Source: CAYMRB01 sp964392615
Lineage (GTDB): Bacteria > Planctomycetota > UBA8108
Direction: 5' to 3'
Assembly (NCBI GenBank): GCA_964392615.1
Contig: CAYMRB010000127.1
Location: 1 to 21,863 of the forward strand
Length of the DNA: 21,863 nucleotides
How positions within the stretch are numbered: the first letter of the stretch is position 1; every line of letters starts with the position of its first letter. The notes under the pieces are model-generated. The model had not been told where the DNA came from. It worked only from the letters and a program-made list of their open reading frames with translations, and made no database searches. A program made the translations under genes and the position numbers. Shown one piece after another: positions 8,780 through 17,686 of the stretch.

Positions 8780-9157
8780 TCACGCCTCCTTCTTCCGACG
8801 CCGCAGGATGCCCTCGATCACGCGCAGCTCGTCGGCGGAGATCTCTTCATCGCCGACGAGCGCCGCGACGATCCCGGACGCCGAGCCGCCGAAGAACCGC
8901 TCGCGGATCCCCGCCAGGAACCGGCGGCGGAAGTCGTCGCGCTCGACGCGCGCCGCGTACACGTGCGCTCGACCTCGCTTGCGGCGTCCGACGAGCTTGC
9001 GGCGGTAAAGCTTCTGCAGCACCGACAGCACGGTCGTGTAGGCGGGCCGCGGCGTCTCGGGCCAGTCTTCCCAGAGCTCGCCGGCCGAGGCACCGTCGCC
9101 TGCCCAGAGCATCTCGAGCACGCGCAGCTGCAGTTCGCCGAGGTCTTCGAGATCCAT
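8780..9157 (-). CDS. BlaI/MecI-type transcriptional repressor
   Basis: A 125-residue winged-helix regulator. The N-terminal half reads LGELQLRVLEMLWAG, then a recognition region RPAYTTVLSVLQKLYRRKLV (37-56) and a basic wing GRRKRGRAHVYAA. This is the typical layout of BlaI/MecI/CopY proteins, which repress as dimers; the C-terminal helices (about 72-122) would dimerise. The Asn-Phe cleavage site of classical staphylococcal BlaI is not seen, so how the downstream M56 peptidase would inactivate it is open. It is probably co-transcribed with the peptidase gene, which starts one base after its stop. GGAGG lies 9 bases before the ATG. A self-regulating operator is visible upstream at 9189-9210. 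Confidence 0.88.
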   Translation of the reverse strand: MDLEDLGELQLRVLEMLWAGDGASAGELWEDWPETPRPAYTTVLSVLQKLYRRKLVGRRKRGRAHVYAARVERDDFRRRFLAGIRERFFGGSASGIVAALVGDEEISADELRVIEGILRRRKKEA

Positions 9158-9188
9158 ACGCTCCGCCCTCCGGGACTCCTACAGGGGT

Positions 9189-9210
9189 CGTAGTACTACG
9201 GCCATCGTAG
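9189..9210. promoter_or_regulatory. Putative BlaI-type operator
   Basis: CGTAGTACTACG (9189-9200) is a perfect 12-bp palindrome. Its right half CTACG is repeated inversely as CGTAG at 9206-9210 after five bases, giving three alternating half-sites. The block lies 32-53 bases before the repressor ATG and overlaps the proposed -10 element. Such dyads in front of blaI-type genes are usually autoregulatory; binding is inferred, not shown. Confidence 0.5.
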
Positions 9211-9231
9211 ATAGAGTCGAGCCGATGGCAA
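9204..9231 (-). promoter_or_regulatory. Probable promoter of the repressor-peptidase operon
   Basis: Read on the minus strand: TTGCCA (9231-9226), a 16-base spacer and TACGAT (9209-9204). The -10 hexamer sits inside the operator dyad, so repressor binding would occlude polymerase. A run of eight A residues on this strand at 9261-9254, about 57-64 bases before the expected transcription start, could act as an UP-like element. Confidence 0.4.
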
Positions 9232-9270
9232 GCGTTTCCGCGCAGAAAGGGCGTTTTTTTTCGCGGGCTC

Positions 9271-12200
9271 CTAGCGGCGATCTTGTTGGTGCGCAGACCC
9301 GTCGCCTTCCGAGCGCTCGATCTTGCGGATCGCGTCTCGCGCGCGGTAGCCATAGAACGGCTGCAGCTTGAGGAAGGGGCGGATCTTCGGCAACGCCTCG
9401 CGCGCCGCCGGGCCGATGTCGCCGAGGATGTCGATGACCCACGCCTGGTGTCGCAGCTCGCCGACCGGCTCGAGATCCGACAGGAGTCGGTCGACCACGT
9501 CCTTTCCGAACGCCGGCAGCACTTGCTGGATCACCGGGAGCGCGCCCCTCTGGTTCGGCGCCTCCCGGACGAGCCGGACCATCGTCGGGATTGCGGGCCG
9601 CGCCCGCTCTCCGATCGCGAGAAGAGCTTCCGCCGCCGCTCGCGCCACGCTTTGGTCGTGGTCGAAAAGGCGTTCGGCCATCGCGGCGATATCGGCTTCG
9701 TCTTCTGGACCGAGACGCCCGATGGAGCGGAGCGCGACCGCGCGGACGCCCGGCTCCGTGGTGTGGAGTGCGTGGAGCAAGCAGCCGATCGCGTCGTCGC
9801 GAGCCACGTCCGCCGTCTCGAGCGCGCGCGCCGATGCGACGCGGACGTTGCGGTCTTCGTGCTCGAGCGCGCGGCACAACGCAGCGGCCGTGGCGCGATC
9901 GCTGACGCCGACGAGCCCCAACGCGCGTGTCGCGGCCAGCCCCACGGCGGCGTCCGGCGCATCGAGGTACGCGACCGCGCCGGGCAGCGGCGCATGACTG
10001 TCGCGCGCGACCGCCGCGACGGTGCGCAGCGCTTCGAGGCGGAGCTCGCGCTCAGCGGATCGCGCCAGGCGATCGAGCGCATCGATGGCCTCCCTCGCGG
10101 AGGGCCCGAGGTCCTTCAATGCCTTGCAAGCATCGAGTCGCGCGCCGGTGTCGTCGGAGTCGAGACTGGAGATCAAGGCCGCGACGGCGGCTGCGTCAGC
10201 GCTTCCGGAGAGGCTCGCGACGGCTCGGGCCGCCCGGATGCGCACACGGACGTCGACGTCGTCGAGACAGTCGCGGGCGTCGGGGATGGCTCCTTCTGCC
10301 ACCTCGCGCAGATTCGATAGGGCGTCGAGAGCCATCGCGCGACGTCGAGCCTCGTCGTGACGCAATGCGGCGCGGAGCGAAGCCACCGCCGGCTGACCGA
10401 TAGCGACGAGGACGCGTGACGAGGCGTTGCGAATGCGGTCGCTCGAGCTGCCGAGTCGTGGGAGCACGCCGTCGATCGCGCTCGTCGCCGCGGGGCCGAG
10501 GTTCTCGAGCGCGGCCAGCATCGCGACGACCGTGTCCACCGGCGCATCGCCCGCGGCGTCGAGGCGGCGAGCGAGCTCCCGGACGGCCACGTTCGCCGTC
10601 TCGCCCGACAGCGTGAAAAAAGCGTCGACGACGACGTCGCGGACGAACGGATCGTCGTCGTCAAGCAGCGCGATCAGACTCGGCACTTCCGCAGGCGTCA
10701 TGCCGATCGACGCGAGCGCTGCGAGTGCCCGCTCGCGCACGCGGAAGTCCTCGTCCGCGAGTCGTGTGACAACAGCCGAACGCGCTGGAGCGGCCGCCTT
10801 GCCGAGCCGAGCGATGGACGTGAGGAGGCCGACGCGAACTTGCTCGTCGCGAGCCTCGAATCGAGGCAGCAGCTCGCGAAGCGCTCGCGGGCCGAGTGCC
10901 TCGAGCGCCCAGGAGATGTCCTTCGCATTCGGGGATTGCAGCGCGACTCCCCACGTGAAACCGCGTTCGTGCAGCGAGTCCTCGAGCGCGCGCACGGCGA
11001 TATCGAACCACTCGTCGCCCTCGATCTGCCACAGCGCGACCGCGCAGCGCGCACGGAAGTCGGTCTCGAAGTCGTGCAACGCGCTCCGCAGCTCGTCGAC
11101 CGCCGGGCTCGCAGCGGCGCCCAGCTCGCCGAGTGCCATCGCCGCGGAGTGCCGCAACGACGGCCAGTATTGCGCCCCCGTGCTCATTCCGGTGTGCGAG
11201 ACCGGAGCGTTCAGGCCGGCCACGAGCGTGTCGATCAGCGCGTCGTCCGACAGGCGGCCGTGACGCCAGAGCCAGCGCGCCGAGGGAATCGCTACGTCGA
11301 GAGCGCCTGAGGCGGCCGCCTCTTCGAGCACGGGCGCGATGACAGCTTCGGGGTGATCGTACTCGCAGAGTTCGCGCGCGGAGTCGGCGCCGAGAAAACC
11401 CCTGCGGCCGTTGCGAGCCGTTCTGCTCTCCCTCTCCGCCTCGTGTCGTTTCACCAGAAGGCGTACCGCGGCGTCGCGGACCGGGGCGATCCGCCGGATC
11501 AGCCACGACGGGAGGCGCTGCGGTGGTTGGATGCCGCTGATGTGGAGCCCTGGCCGCAGGCTCTCCTCGACTCGCGACGTGAGCGCGTCGACAACGCGCC
11601 TCGACTCGAGCAGGTCGGGCCGCTTGTTCAGAATCTGAACCGCTGTCCAGAACCCCGCGTCATCGGCGAACAGCGCGAGCACCTCGTCCACCGACGGATG
11701 GAAGTCGGGGTAGCGATCGATCCAGTGCGACCCGTCGGAAACGGACGGCGCGACGAGCAGCGTCATCGGCCCGAATGTCCAAGGAGACCACCGCTGGAGA
11801 TGCGGCAGCAGCCGGGCGGGCGTCGTCGTGCCCGCCTCATCGATGTGCACGATCGCGGCCGCGGCTGCCGGTGCGAGGTCGGGATCGTCGAGTAGCGACT
11901 GCAGGGGGGCGATCGCGTCGTCCGCGCGCGGCCCCATGCGACCGAGCGCGCGGACGGCGGCGTGTCGCACCGAGCCATCGTCGGCGGACAGTGCGGCGAT
12001 GAGATCCGGGATCGCGGCGCGCGCAGCGATGCCGATCGCACCGAGTATCTGCGCGGCGTGTGTGCGCGACCCGACGTCTTCGGTGCGCAGCAGCTCGATC
12101 AGGGGCTGCACTGCGGCTGGGCCGATCGCGCCGAGGGCGGCTTCGACGTGCCGGTGTTGACCGAGCTCGCGTACGAGATCGGGCACGGCCTCCGACGCCG

Positions 12201-13308
12201 CCGGCCCGAGGGAGCCGAGGGCCGGGATCGCGTCCGGCTGTCTCAGGGCGACGCGCCGCAGCAGCGGCAGCGCGTCTCGTGCGCGACCGCCGATTCGAGC
12301 CAGCGCACGGACGGCGTTGTCCCGCGCGTTCTCGTTGCCGTCTTCGCAGATGCGGATGAGATCGGCAACGGCTGCTTCGCCGTAGCTCGCGGCGAGGGCC
12401 GAAGCGTGGTGCGGAATGCTTCGGCTCGGCACGGCCTCGAGGATCGCCGGCAGGTGCTCGCGCACCGCGCTCCACTCGGGGCGCATGCGACGGAGGGCGA
12501 CGATGGCCTCCCGGTCGTCGATCTCGCGGACGATGCGAGCCAGCGCCGGGCGCGATCCGGGGCCGAGGGTCGCCAACGCCTCGAGAACTCGCGAAGGCGC
12601 GTGTCGTGACGAGACGCGATCGAGGGTGACGAGGAGCTTCGGAACCGCGTACTCGGGATCGAATACGGCGATGCGGGCGAGCGCGATCGCCGCATGACCC
12701 TCGAGAGCGCTGTTGCGTTCGAGGGCCGCCTCGATCGTCGGCAGCGCCCGACGCGCCGGAGGGCCGATCTGACCGAGAGCGGCGGCGGCCATCCACGTGT
12801 ACGCGAACTGCGGGTCGTTCACCATGCCTTCGAGCGCAGCGATGGCGGCCGCCGGCGGCGAGCTGCAGCGGCCGATCGCCCAGACGGACTGTTGCTCCTT
12901 GCTGCGGTCGAACAGGCCGTGCAGGTGCTCCGCATACGGTTCCAGCTCTTCGGGCGCGATGCGCAGGAGCGCCTCGGTGGCGAACTGGCGCAGCGAGCGA
13001 CGGCTGTCGGTGAGAGCTTCGGTGAGGTCGGCGGAGGCCGCGTCGCCGATCGAGGCCAGAGCGTCGATCGCGACCGGCGACGCGAGCCGCTCCTCGGCGA
13101 CGGCCGCGATCAGCAGCGGCACCGCGCGACGCGACCTCAGCTCCCCGAGCTTCCGCGCCGCCCGCTCGCGTTCGGCGTCGTCGTCGCTCTCGAACGCGCG
13201 CAGTGCGAGCTCCTCCCGAATGCGATCCCACGAGGCGTAGAAGAGGCCGCCGACCGTCAGGGCGAAGCCGATGATCGTCAAGCTCAGAGTGCGTCGAGCG
13301 TGTCGCAT
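9271..13308 (-). CDS. Large membrane-anchored HEAT-repeat protein
   Basis: A protein of about 1345 residues built mostly of HEAT-like helical repeats of roughly 35-40 residues. Typical units are ADDGSVRHAAVRALGRMGP and LDDDDPFVRDVVVDAFFTL, with recurring (A/S)LG(x)(I/L)GPAA turns. The N-terminus (residues 7-26, LSLTIIGFALTVGGLFYASW) is one hydrophobic segment, so the array is probably tethered to the membrane. A segment of about 190 residues (about 493-686, DNA about 11250-11830) shows few repeats and separates two HEAT arrays. No catalytic motif was recognised; HEAT arrays usually scaffold protein contacts. The start is uncertain. I chose the ATG at 13308, directly before the membrane segment. 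Another ATG at 13362 and an Arg-rich extension to 13479 are open, but the latter runs through a simple repeat. None has a clear ribosome site. It lies upstream of, and on the same strand as, the BlaI-like gene. Confidence 0.82.
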   Translation of the reverse strand: MRHARRTLSLTIIGFALTVGGLFYASWDRIREELALRAFESDDDAERERAARKLGELRSRRAVPLLIAAVAEERLASPVAIDALASIGDAASADLTEALTDSRRSLRQFATEALLRIAPEELEPYAEHLHGLFDRSKEQQSVWAIGRCSSPPAAAIAALEGMVNDPQFAYTWMAAAALGQIGPPARRALPTIEAALERNSALEGHAAIALARIAVFDPEYAVPKLLVTLDRVSSRHAPSRVLEALATLGPGSRPALARIVREIDDREAIVALRRMRPEWSAVREHLPAILEAVPSRSIPHHASALAASYGEAAVADLIRICEDGNENARDNAVRALARIGGRARDALPLLRRVALRQPDAIPALGSLGPAASEAVPDLVRELGQHRHVEAALGAIGPAAVQPLIELLRTEDVGSRTHAAQILGAIGIAARAAIPDLIAALSADDGSVRHAAVRALGRMGPRADDAIAPLQSLLDDPDLAPAAAAAIVHIDEAGTTTPARLLPHLQRWSPWTFGPMTLLVAPSVSDGSHWIDRYPDFHPSVDEVLALFADDAGFWTAVQILNKRPDLLESRRVVDALTSRVEESLRPGLHISGIQPPQRLPSWLIRRIAPVRDAAVRLLVKRHEAERESRTARNGRRGFLGADSARELCEYDHPEAVIAPVLEEAAASGALDVAIPSARWLWRHGRLSDDALIDTLVAGLNAPVSHTGMSTGAQYWPSLRHSAAMALGELGAAASPAVDELRSALHDFETDFRARCAVALWQIEGDEWFDIAVRALEDSLHERGFTWGVALQSPNAKDISWALEALGPRALRELLPRFEARDEQVRVGLLTSIARLGKAAAPARSAVVTRLADEDFRVRERALAALASIGMTPAEVPSLIALLDDDDPFVRDVVVDAFFTLSGETANVAVRELARRLDAAGDAPVDTVVAMLAALENLGPAATSAIDGVLPRLGSSSDRIRNASSRVLVAIGQPAVASLRAALRHDEARRRAMALDALSNLREVAEGAIPDARDCLDDVDVRVRIRAARAVASLSGSADAAAVAALISSLDSDDTGARLDACKALKDLGPSAREAIDALDRLARSAERELRLEALRTVAAVARDSHAPLPGAVAYLDAPDAAVGLAATRALGLVGVSDRATAAALCRALEHEDRNVRVASARALETADVARDDAIGCLLHALHTTEPGVRAVALRSIGRLGPEDEADIAAMAERLFDHDQSVARAAAEALLAIGERARPAIPTMVRLVREAPNQRGALPVIQQVLPAFGKDVVDRLLSDLEPVGELRHQAWVIDILGDIGPAAREALPKIRPFLKLQPFYGYRARDAIRKIERSEGDGSAHQQDRR

Positions 13309-13712
13309 GTGTCGTGCGGAGACCCGGGGTTGCCGTTGGGGCACTCCGTGAGTAGACCGCATCGTACGCGGTTTCGTTGCATGATGGGGGACGAGTTCGA
13401 GGCGACTCCGACGCCGACTCCGCCTCCGACGCCGACACCGACACCACGCGGCACCTCGCGGCGGTCGAAGGGGCCGCACGGCTCGCGTTCTTCACGCGTC
13501 CTGTCTCTCGATCTGCTCCAGACATGGCCGCGTGCGCCGCCTGCACGACGTCGAGGAACGCCACGGCTGGCGCGACCGACCTCGTTGACGCCGAGCTCGA
13601 CGATCTGATCGCCTGCCTCGAAAGTCTCTGATCTCGCGTCCAGCGACGGGGTACAATCGTCGCGGGATAGGATCGGGCGTGTTCAGAGAGAGTTCGCGGC
13701 AGTAGGTATGCC
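13309..13712. other. Divergent intergenic region with simple repeat and promoter-like site
   Basis: This 404-base gap separates the HEAT-repeat gene from the sigma factor gene. It holds a hexanucleotide repeat (13405-13446) and, before the sigma factor gene, a good -10 element TACAAT at 13652-13657 without a convincing -35. On the minus strand TACGAT (13366-13361) could serve the HEAT gene, also without a -35. A plus-strand frame from 13377 to 13631 is open, ending in an acidic stretch (DAELDDLIACLESL). Without a ribosome site and with a repeat-derived D/S/A-rich start, I do not call it a gene. No tRNA or other RNA is seen. Confidence 0.6.
13405..13446 (+). repeat. (ACNCCG)n hexanucleotide repeat, 7 units
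   Basis: Seven units of the form ACNCCG or close variants: ACT, ACG, ACT, CCT, ACG, ACA, ACA, each followed by CCG, except the last, which ends CCA. Read in frame on the plus strand this encodes alternating Thr-Pro; on the minus strand it encodes Gly-Val. The tract is not in a confident gene. The same repeat type, inverted, ends the window at 21795-21863. Confidence 0.85.
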
Positions 13713-14291
13713 ATGCTTCCGCCAGACGATGGCGTTGCGGATCTCGAGGCGACGAGCGGCGACCAGCCTGCCGGCTGTCCTGCCGACGAGCTGCTCGGTA
13801 CCGTCTACCGCGAGCTGCGTGCGCTGGCGGCCTCGTTCCTGCAGAGTGAGCGGCGCGACCACACGCTCCAGCCCACCGCGCTCGTCCACGAGGCTTGGCT
13901 GCGCCTGACGAACGACCCGGAGCGCGAGTGGAACGATCGCACCCACTTCGTCGCCTGCGCAGCCAAGGCGATGCGCCGCGTTCTCGTCGACCACGCCGTT
14001 GGGCGACGACGGCTCAAGCGCGGTGGGGGAGCGTCGCGGGTGCCTCTTGACGCGATTACGGTGCTGTTCGAGGACAGCGCGCTCGACCTGCTCGCGTTGG
14101 AGGAGGCGCTGGAGCGTCTCGGAGCGCGCGACGATCGCGCCCTGCGCATCGTCGAGCTGCGGTTCTTCGGCGGTCTCGATATCGTGACGACGGCCAAGGT
14201 GCTAGGCGTGTCTCACGCGACCGTCGAACGCGATTGGAAGTTTGCGCGCGCCTGGCTCCACCGCGAAGTCAGCGGCGCGGCGGAGGCCTGA
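13713..14291 (+). CDS. ECF-type sigma factor (TIGR02999-like)
   Basis: A 192-residue extracytoplasmic-function sigma factor with two domains: region 2 at about 24-100, containing RRDHTLQPTALVHEAWLRL (48-66) and the core-binding and -10 contacts, and region 4 at about 126-186 with the helix-turn-helix LDIVTTAKVLGVSHATVERDW. The TLQPTALVHEAW signature is typical of a sigma group expanded in planctomycetes and some acidobacteria and myxobacteria. No zinc anti-sigma factor follows; the next gene, three bases downstream, is a membrane Ser/Thr kinase. ECF groups linked to kinases are thought to be controlled by phosphorylation, which is the likely role here (inference). The ATG at 13713 has a modest AGTAGG six bases upstream. 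Confidence 0.93.
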   Translation: MLPPDDGVADLEATSGDQPAGCPADELLGTVYRELRALAASFLQSERRDHTLQPTALVHEAWLRLTNDPEREWNDRTHFVACAAKAMRRVLVDHAVGRRRLKRGGGASRVPLDAITVLFEDSALDLLALEEALERLGARDDRALRIVELRFFGGLDIVTTAKVLGVSHATVERDWKFARAWLHREVSGAAEA

Positions 14292-14294
14292 ACC

Positions 14295-17200
14295 GTGGAT
14301 GCGCGCTGGACGCGACTGAAGGACATCTTCACCGCCGCCCAAGAGCTGGACGACGCGGAGCGCGAGCGATACGTCGACCGCGCTTGCGAGGGCGATGACG
14401 AGCTGCGCACGGAGGTCCTGTCGCTGCTCGACTCGAACGCCGCAGCCGGCGACGATTTCATCGAGGTCCCGTCGATCGCGGTCGACGACGACCCGGACCC
14501 GCAGCGGCCGCGCCGGCTCGGTGACTACGAGATCATCGGCGAGATCGCCAGCGGCGGGATGGGCGTCGTCTACCGCGCGCGTCACCGGCGACTCGGCCGC
14601 GAGGTCGCGTTGAAGACGGTTCGCTCGACCGTGTTCGCCTCGTCCTCCGATGTCGCGCGGTTTCAACGCGAGGTGCGGGTGGTCGCGTCGATCGACCATC
14701 CTCACGTCGTACCGGTCCTCGAGGTCGGCGAGGACGGCGGCACGCATTTCTTCGCCATGCGGCTTTTCGATGGCGGCGACCTCGCGCGACCAGCGGTTGC
14801 CTTCGACCGTTCGCCGCCAGCGATCGCGCGTTTCTCCGAAAAGATCGCCTCGGCCGTCGACGCCGCGCACCGGCTCGGCGTGGTGCACCGGGACCTGAAG
14901 CCGGCCAACGTCCTCCTCGACGCACAGGGCGAGCCGCACGTTGGCGACTTCGGGCTCGCGAAGCCTCTCGATGATTCCGCCGTGCTGACCCTGACCGGAC
15001 AGATTGCCGGCACCGCGAGCTACATGGCTCCGGAGCAGGCGCGCGGCGAGGAGGCGGGCCTGACCGCGGACGTCTACAGCCTCGGAGCGATCCTCTACGA
15101 GCTCCTCACCGGTCGACCGCCGTTCCACGCCGCGAGCGCGCTCGAGACGCTGCGCCGCGTGGCGGAGGGCGAGCCGGAGTGGCCCCGCGCGCTCGATCGG
15201 AGGATTCCACGCGACCTCGAGGCGATCTGCATGACGTGTCTCGAGAAGGACCCGGCGCGGCGGTACGCGTCGGCAGCCGAGCTCGCGGCCGACCTGCGTC
15301 GGTTCGACGACGGCGAGGCCGTGACCGCGAGGCGGATCTCGCCGTTGGGACGCACGTGGCGCTGGTGTCGCCGCCATCGCATGGCGACGGCGATCGGATC
15401 GCTGCTCGTCGTTCTCGTGGTGGTCACGTCTGTTGCCGTGATCGGTATCGAGAGATCGCGCCGGGCGTCCGTCGAGGCACTCTGGCAGTCGTACCTGTCG
15501 GAGGCGGGCGCGCTGCGAACGAGCGATGATCCCGGGCGCGCGACGAAGGGGCTCGAAGCGATCGGTCGCGCGGCTCGCATCCGACCGCATACCGCGCTGC
15601 GCGATGAAGCGATCTCGTTCCTCGCCATGACGGGGCTATTCGATACGCGGGAGCTCGACACCGGCGTGCGAACGGCGGACGACGTGGAGCCGCAGGCGCT
15701 CGACGATCGTCTCCGGATCGTCGCCGTCACGGACGCTGCCGGGAAGGTCACCGTGCGCGAGATCGATCCAGTCGCCGGTGTGTTGCGGGGCGCGGGCCGC
15801 ACGGTTTGCGCGACGAGCGATCGCCCCCCGACGCGGCTGCTGCTGTCGCCGTCGGGGCGCTGGCTCGCGGTGTTCCGCCCTCGGCGTGGAAACCGCCCGA
15901 GCGAAGTCGAGGTCGTATCGCTCGAGAACCCGAACGCACCGCACCTGACGATGGCGGCATCGCGCTCGACCACATTCGGCTTCGACGCTCGCGGCGAACG
16001 GTTTGCCGTCGCGGCGGAACGCGGCATCGTGCGCGTCCACGAGCTCGCGACGGGCGACGTCAGCGAGTTCGCGACGGCCGACTCCGCGCCGGGAAGTGCC
16101 AAGGGTGACCGCGAGATCACGTGCATCTCGCTCGCGCCGGACGGTCGTCGAGTCGCAATAGCGTTTCGAGAGTCGGCGTGCGAGATTCGAATCGTACCGT
16201 CCGGCACGACGAGCGACGCAAGCCGCACTGCGCGACTCGACGCGGCGCGGTCGGTTGCGGCGGACGACCTCATCTGGAGCCCGTCGGAGCGAATGCTGGC
16301 GATTCCGTGTCGCGACTACGGCATCGATCTCGTCGACGTCGACAGCGGAGGTGTCGTCCGACGCCTGGTCGGCCACGAGGGCCACGTGACCGACGTGCGC
16401 TTCGACCGCGACGGCGTGCTGCTGGCCTCGTGCGGGCTCGATGAGGCGTTGATCGTCTGGGACGCCGCTACCGGCCGCGAGCTCGTCCGACAGGTCGGAG
16501 TCTCCGCGTATCAGGTGCGGTTCTCGCGGGACGGGCGCCGCCTCGGTCGAGCGGTGCACCCCGGCGGTCTGAGGATCTCCAGCGTGACGCGATCGGACGT
16601 CTACCGCACGTTCGTCGGCGGCTTGCGCTTCGAGCTCAGCGCGGACGCTCGCTGGCTTCACTGCGCGCACGGCCCCGGCGGCGTGTCGACATGGGATGCC
16701 GTCTCCGGGAGGCGCCTCGGCACGCTGCCACTGCCGACTCGACGCGTCGTGAGCGTGCCGGGCGGCGGCTATCTGACCCAGGTGGGCCGCGGACTCTTCC
16801 TCTGTCCGTCGCGTTCGGTGCAGGAGGACGGTGTCGAGCGGCTGCGGCTCGGGCCGCCGCGATACCTGATCGACGCGGCGCTCCGCGTCGATAGCATCTC
16901 CGTGAGCGCCGACGGGACCGAGGTCGCGATCGCGCTGGGGCAACGAGACGCTGTGGTGATCGATCTGACGACGCCGGACCGCATCCTCTGCGTCGTGCGC
17001 CATCCGTCGGTGAATCAGCTGTCCCTGTCGCCCGACGGTCGGTGGCTGGCGACGGGAACGTGGTTCGGTGAGGACTTCCGCATCTGGGACGTCGCGACCG
17101 GAGCTCTCGTCAAGAGCGAGCCGGCGACGATTGCGCGCGTGTACTTCAGCCCGGACGGCCGGTGGCTCGTCAGCTCGACCGGCAGTGCCTACACCGCCTG

Positions 17201-17666
17201 GCGCGTCGGCTCATGGGAGCGCGTGTGGCAGGTCGATCGGGAAGACGACAGTCGGTTCGCCGGCAAGGCGGCGTTCAGCTCGAGCGGCTCGCTCGCGGCG
17301 TTCTGGATCACGAGGCGAACCGTCAGCCTGCACGACTCCGCGACGGGGCGGCGACTCGCCGTATTGCGCGGCACGGTCGACGAGTTTCCTGCCTTGATGC
17401 GATTCAGCCCCGCTGGCGATCGATTGTGGATCGCGAGGGGGTCTGGAGACGCGAAGATCCTCGAGCGCTGGGACCTTCCGCGTCTGCGCGCGCGACTGGA
17501 CGAGGTCGGACTCGACTGGGACGCTCCTCGCCTGCCGGAGGGAACGCCGACAGCGGACGCTGCGCAGCCGGCCCCGATCGAAATCGAGCTAGATCTCGGC
17601 GCCTACGATGGACGCACCGCCGCGCCGCCGGCCTGCGTGACTCCGGCGACGCTTTCGCCGCGGTAG
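14295..17666 (+). CDS. Transmembrane Ser/Thr protein kinase with C-terminal WD40-like propeller
   Basis: A 1123-residue Hanks-type kinase. The start is a GTG three bases after the sigma factor stop, with GGAGG (14282-14286) eight bases upstream. Domains: N-terminal helical region, 1-70; kinase domain, about 76-345, with glycine loop GEIASGGMGVVY, lysine K107 (VALK), catalytic D200 (HRDLKPANVLLD), D218 of DFG and an APE motif (SYMAPEQA). All catalytic residues are present, so it should be active. One transmembrane helix lies at 363-385. The rest, to about 1090, is beta-propeller-like, with WD40-style blades such as GHEGHVTDVRFDRDG (from 693) and repeated SPDGRWL turns. The propeller would lie outside the cytoplasm and could sense a ligand or partner. 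Operon structure suggests that it controls the upstream sigma factor. The tail after 1090 is Pro/Ala-rich and unassigned. Confidence 0.93.
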   Translation: MDARWTRLKDIFTAAQELDDAERERYVDRACEGDDELRTEVLSLLDSNAAAGDDFIEVPSIAVDDDPDPQRPRRLGDYEIIGEIASGGMGVVYRARHRRLGREVALKTVRSTVFASSSDVARFQREVRVVASIDHPHVVPVLEVGEDGGTHFFAMRLFDGGDLARPAVAFDRSPPAIARFSEKIASAVDAAHRLGVVHRDLKPANVLLDAQGEPHVGDFGLAKPLDDSAVLTLTGQIAGTASYMAPEQARGEEAGLTADVYSLGAILYELLTGRPPFHAASALETLRRVAEGEPEWPRALDRRIPRDLEAICMTCLEKDPARRYASAAELAADLRRFDDGEAVTARRISPLGRTWRWCRRHRMATAIGSLLVVLVVVTSVAVIGIERSRRASVEALWQSYLSEAGALRTSDDPGRATKGLEAIGRAARIRPHTALRDEAISFLAMTGLFDTRELDTGVRTADDVEPQALDDRLRIVAVTDAAGKVTVREIDPVAGVLRGAGRTVCATSDRPPTRLLLSPSGRWLAVFRPRRGNRPSEVEVVSLENPNAPHLTMAASRSTTFGFDARGERFAVAAERGIVRVHELATGDVSEFATADSAPGSAKGDREITCISLAPDGRRVAIAFRESACEIRIVPSGTTSDASRTARLDAARSVAADDLIWSPSERMLAIPCRDYGIDLVDVDSGGVVRRLVGHEGHVTDVRFDRDGVLLASCGLDEALIVWDAATGRELVRQVGVSAYQVRFSRDGRRLGRAVHPGGLRISSVTRSDVYRTFVGGLRFELSADARWLHCAHGPGGVSTWDAVSGRRLGTLPLPTRRVVSVPGGGYLTQVGRGLFLCPSRSVQEDGVERLRLGPPRYLIDAALRVDSISVSADGTEVAIALGQRDAVVIDLTTPDRILCVVRHPSVNQLSLSPDGRWLATGTWFGEDFRIWDVATGALVKSEPATIARVYFSPDGRWLVSSTGSAYTAWRVGSWERVWQVDREDDSRFAGKAAFSSSGSLAAFWITRRTVSLHDSATGRRLAVLRGTVDEFPALMRFSPAGDRLWIARGSGDAKILERWDLPRLRARLDEVGLDWDAPRLPEGTPTADAAQPAPIEIELDLGAYDGRTAAPPACVTPATLSPR

Positions 17667-17678
17667 GCGGGACCGCCT
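17665..17678. terminator. Possible bidirectional terminator hairpin
   Basis: AGGCGG-GA-CCGCCT, a 6-bp perfect inverted repeat with a two-base centre, overlaps the kinase stop codon and lies 8 bases from the stop of the convergent transporter gene. The 20-base gap between these convergent genes makes a shared terminator plausible. There is no T-tract on either side, so confidence is low. Confidence 0.25.
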
Positions 17679-17686
17679 GCCAGCCG

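Noticed and set aside
6481..9157. Beta-lactam resistance control by BlaR1/BlaI
   Set aside because: No penicillin-binding sensor domain and no beta-lactamase gene in the window.
9254..9261. T8 run as a terminator for the HEAT-repeat gene
   Set aside because: The T run is on the plus strand while the gene is on the minus strand, and only a weak 4-bp stem precedes it. An A-tract upstream of the next promoter is a better reading.
13309..13479. N-terminal extension of the HEAT-repeat protein to 13479
   Set aside because: It translates to an Arg-rich stretch from the simple repeat and would place the membrane helix far from the N-terminus.
13377..13631. Possible 84-codon gene ending in an acidic helix
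   Set aside because: No ribosome site, its first third is simple repeat, and no family is recognisable. GC at third positions rises in the last 37 codons, so a tiny gene is not fully excluded.
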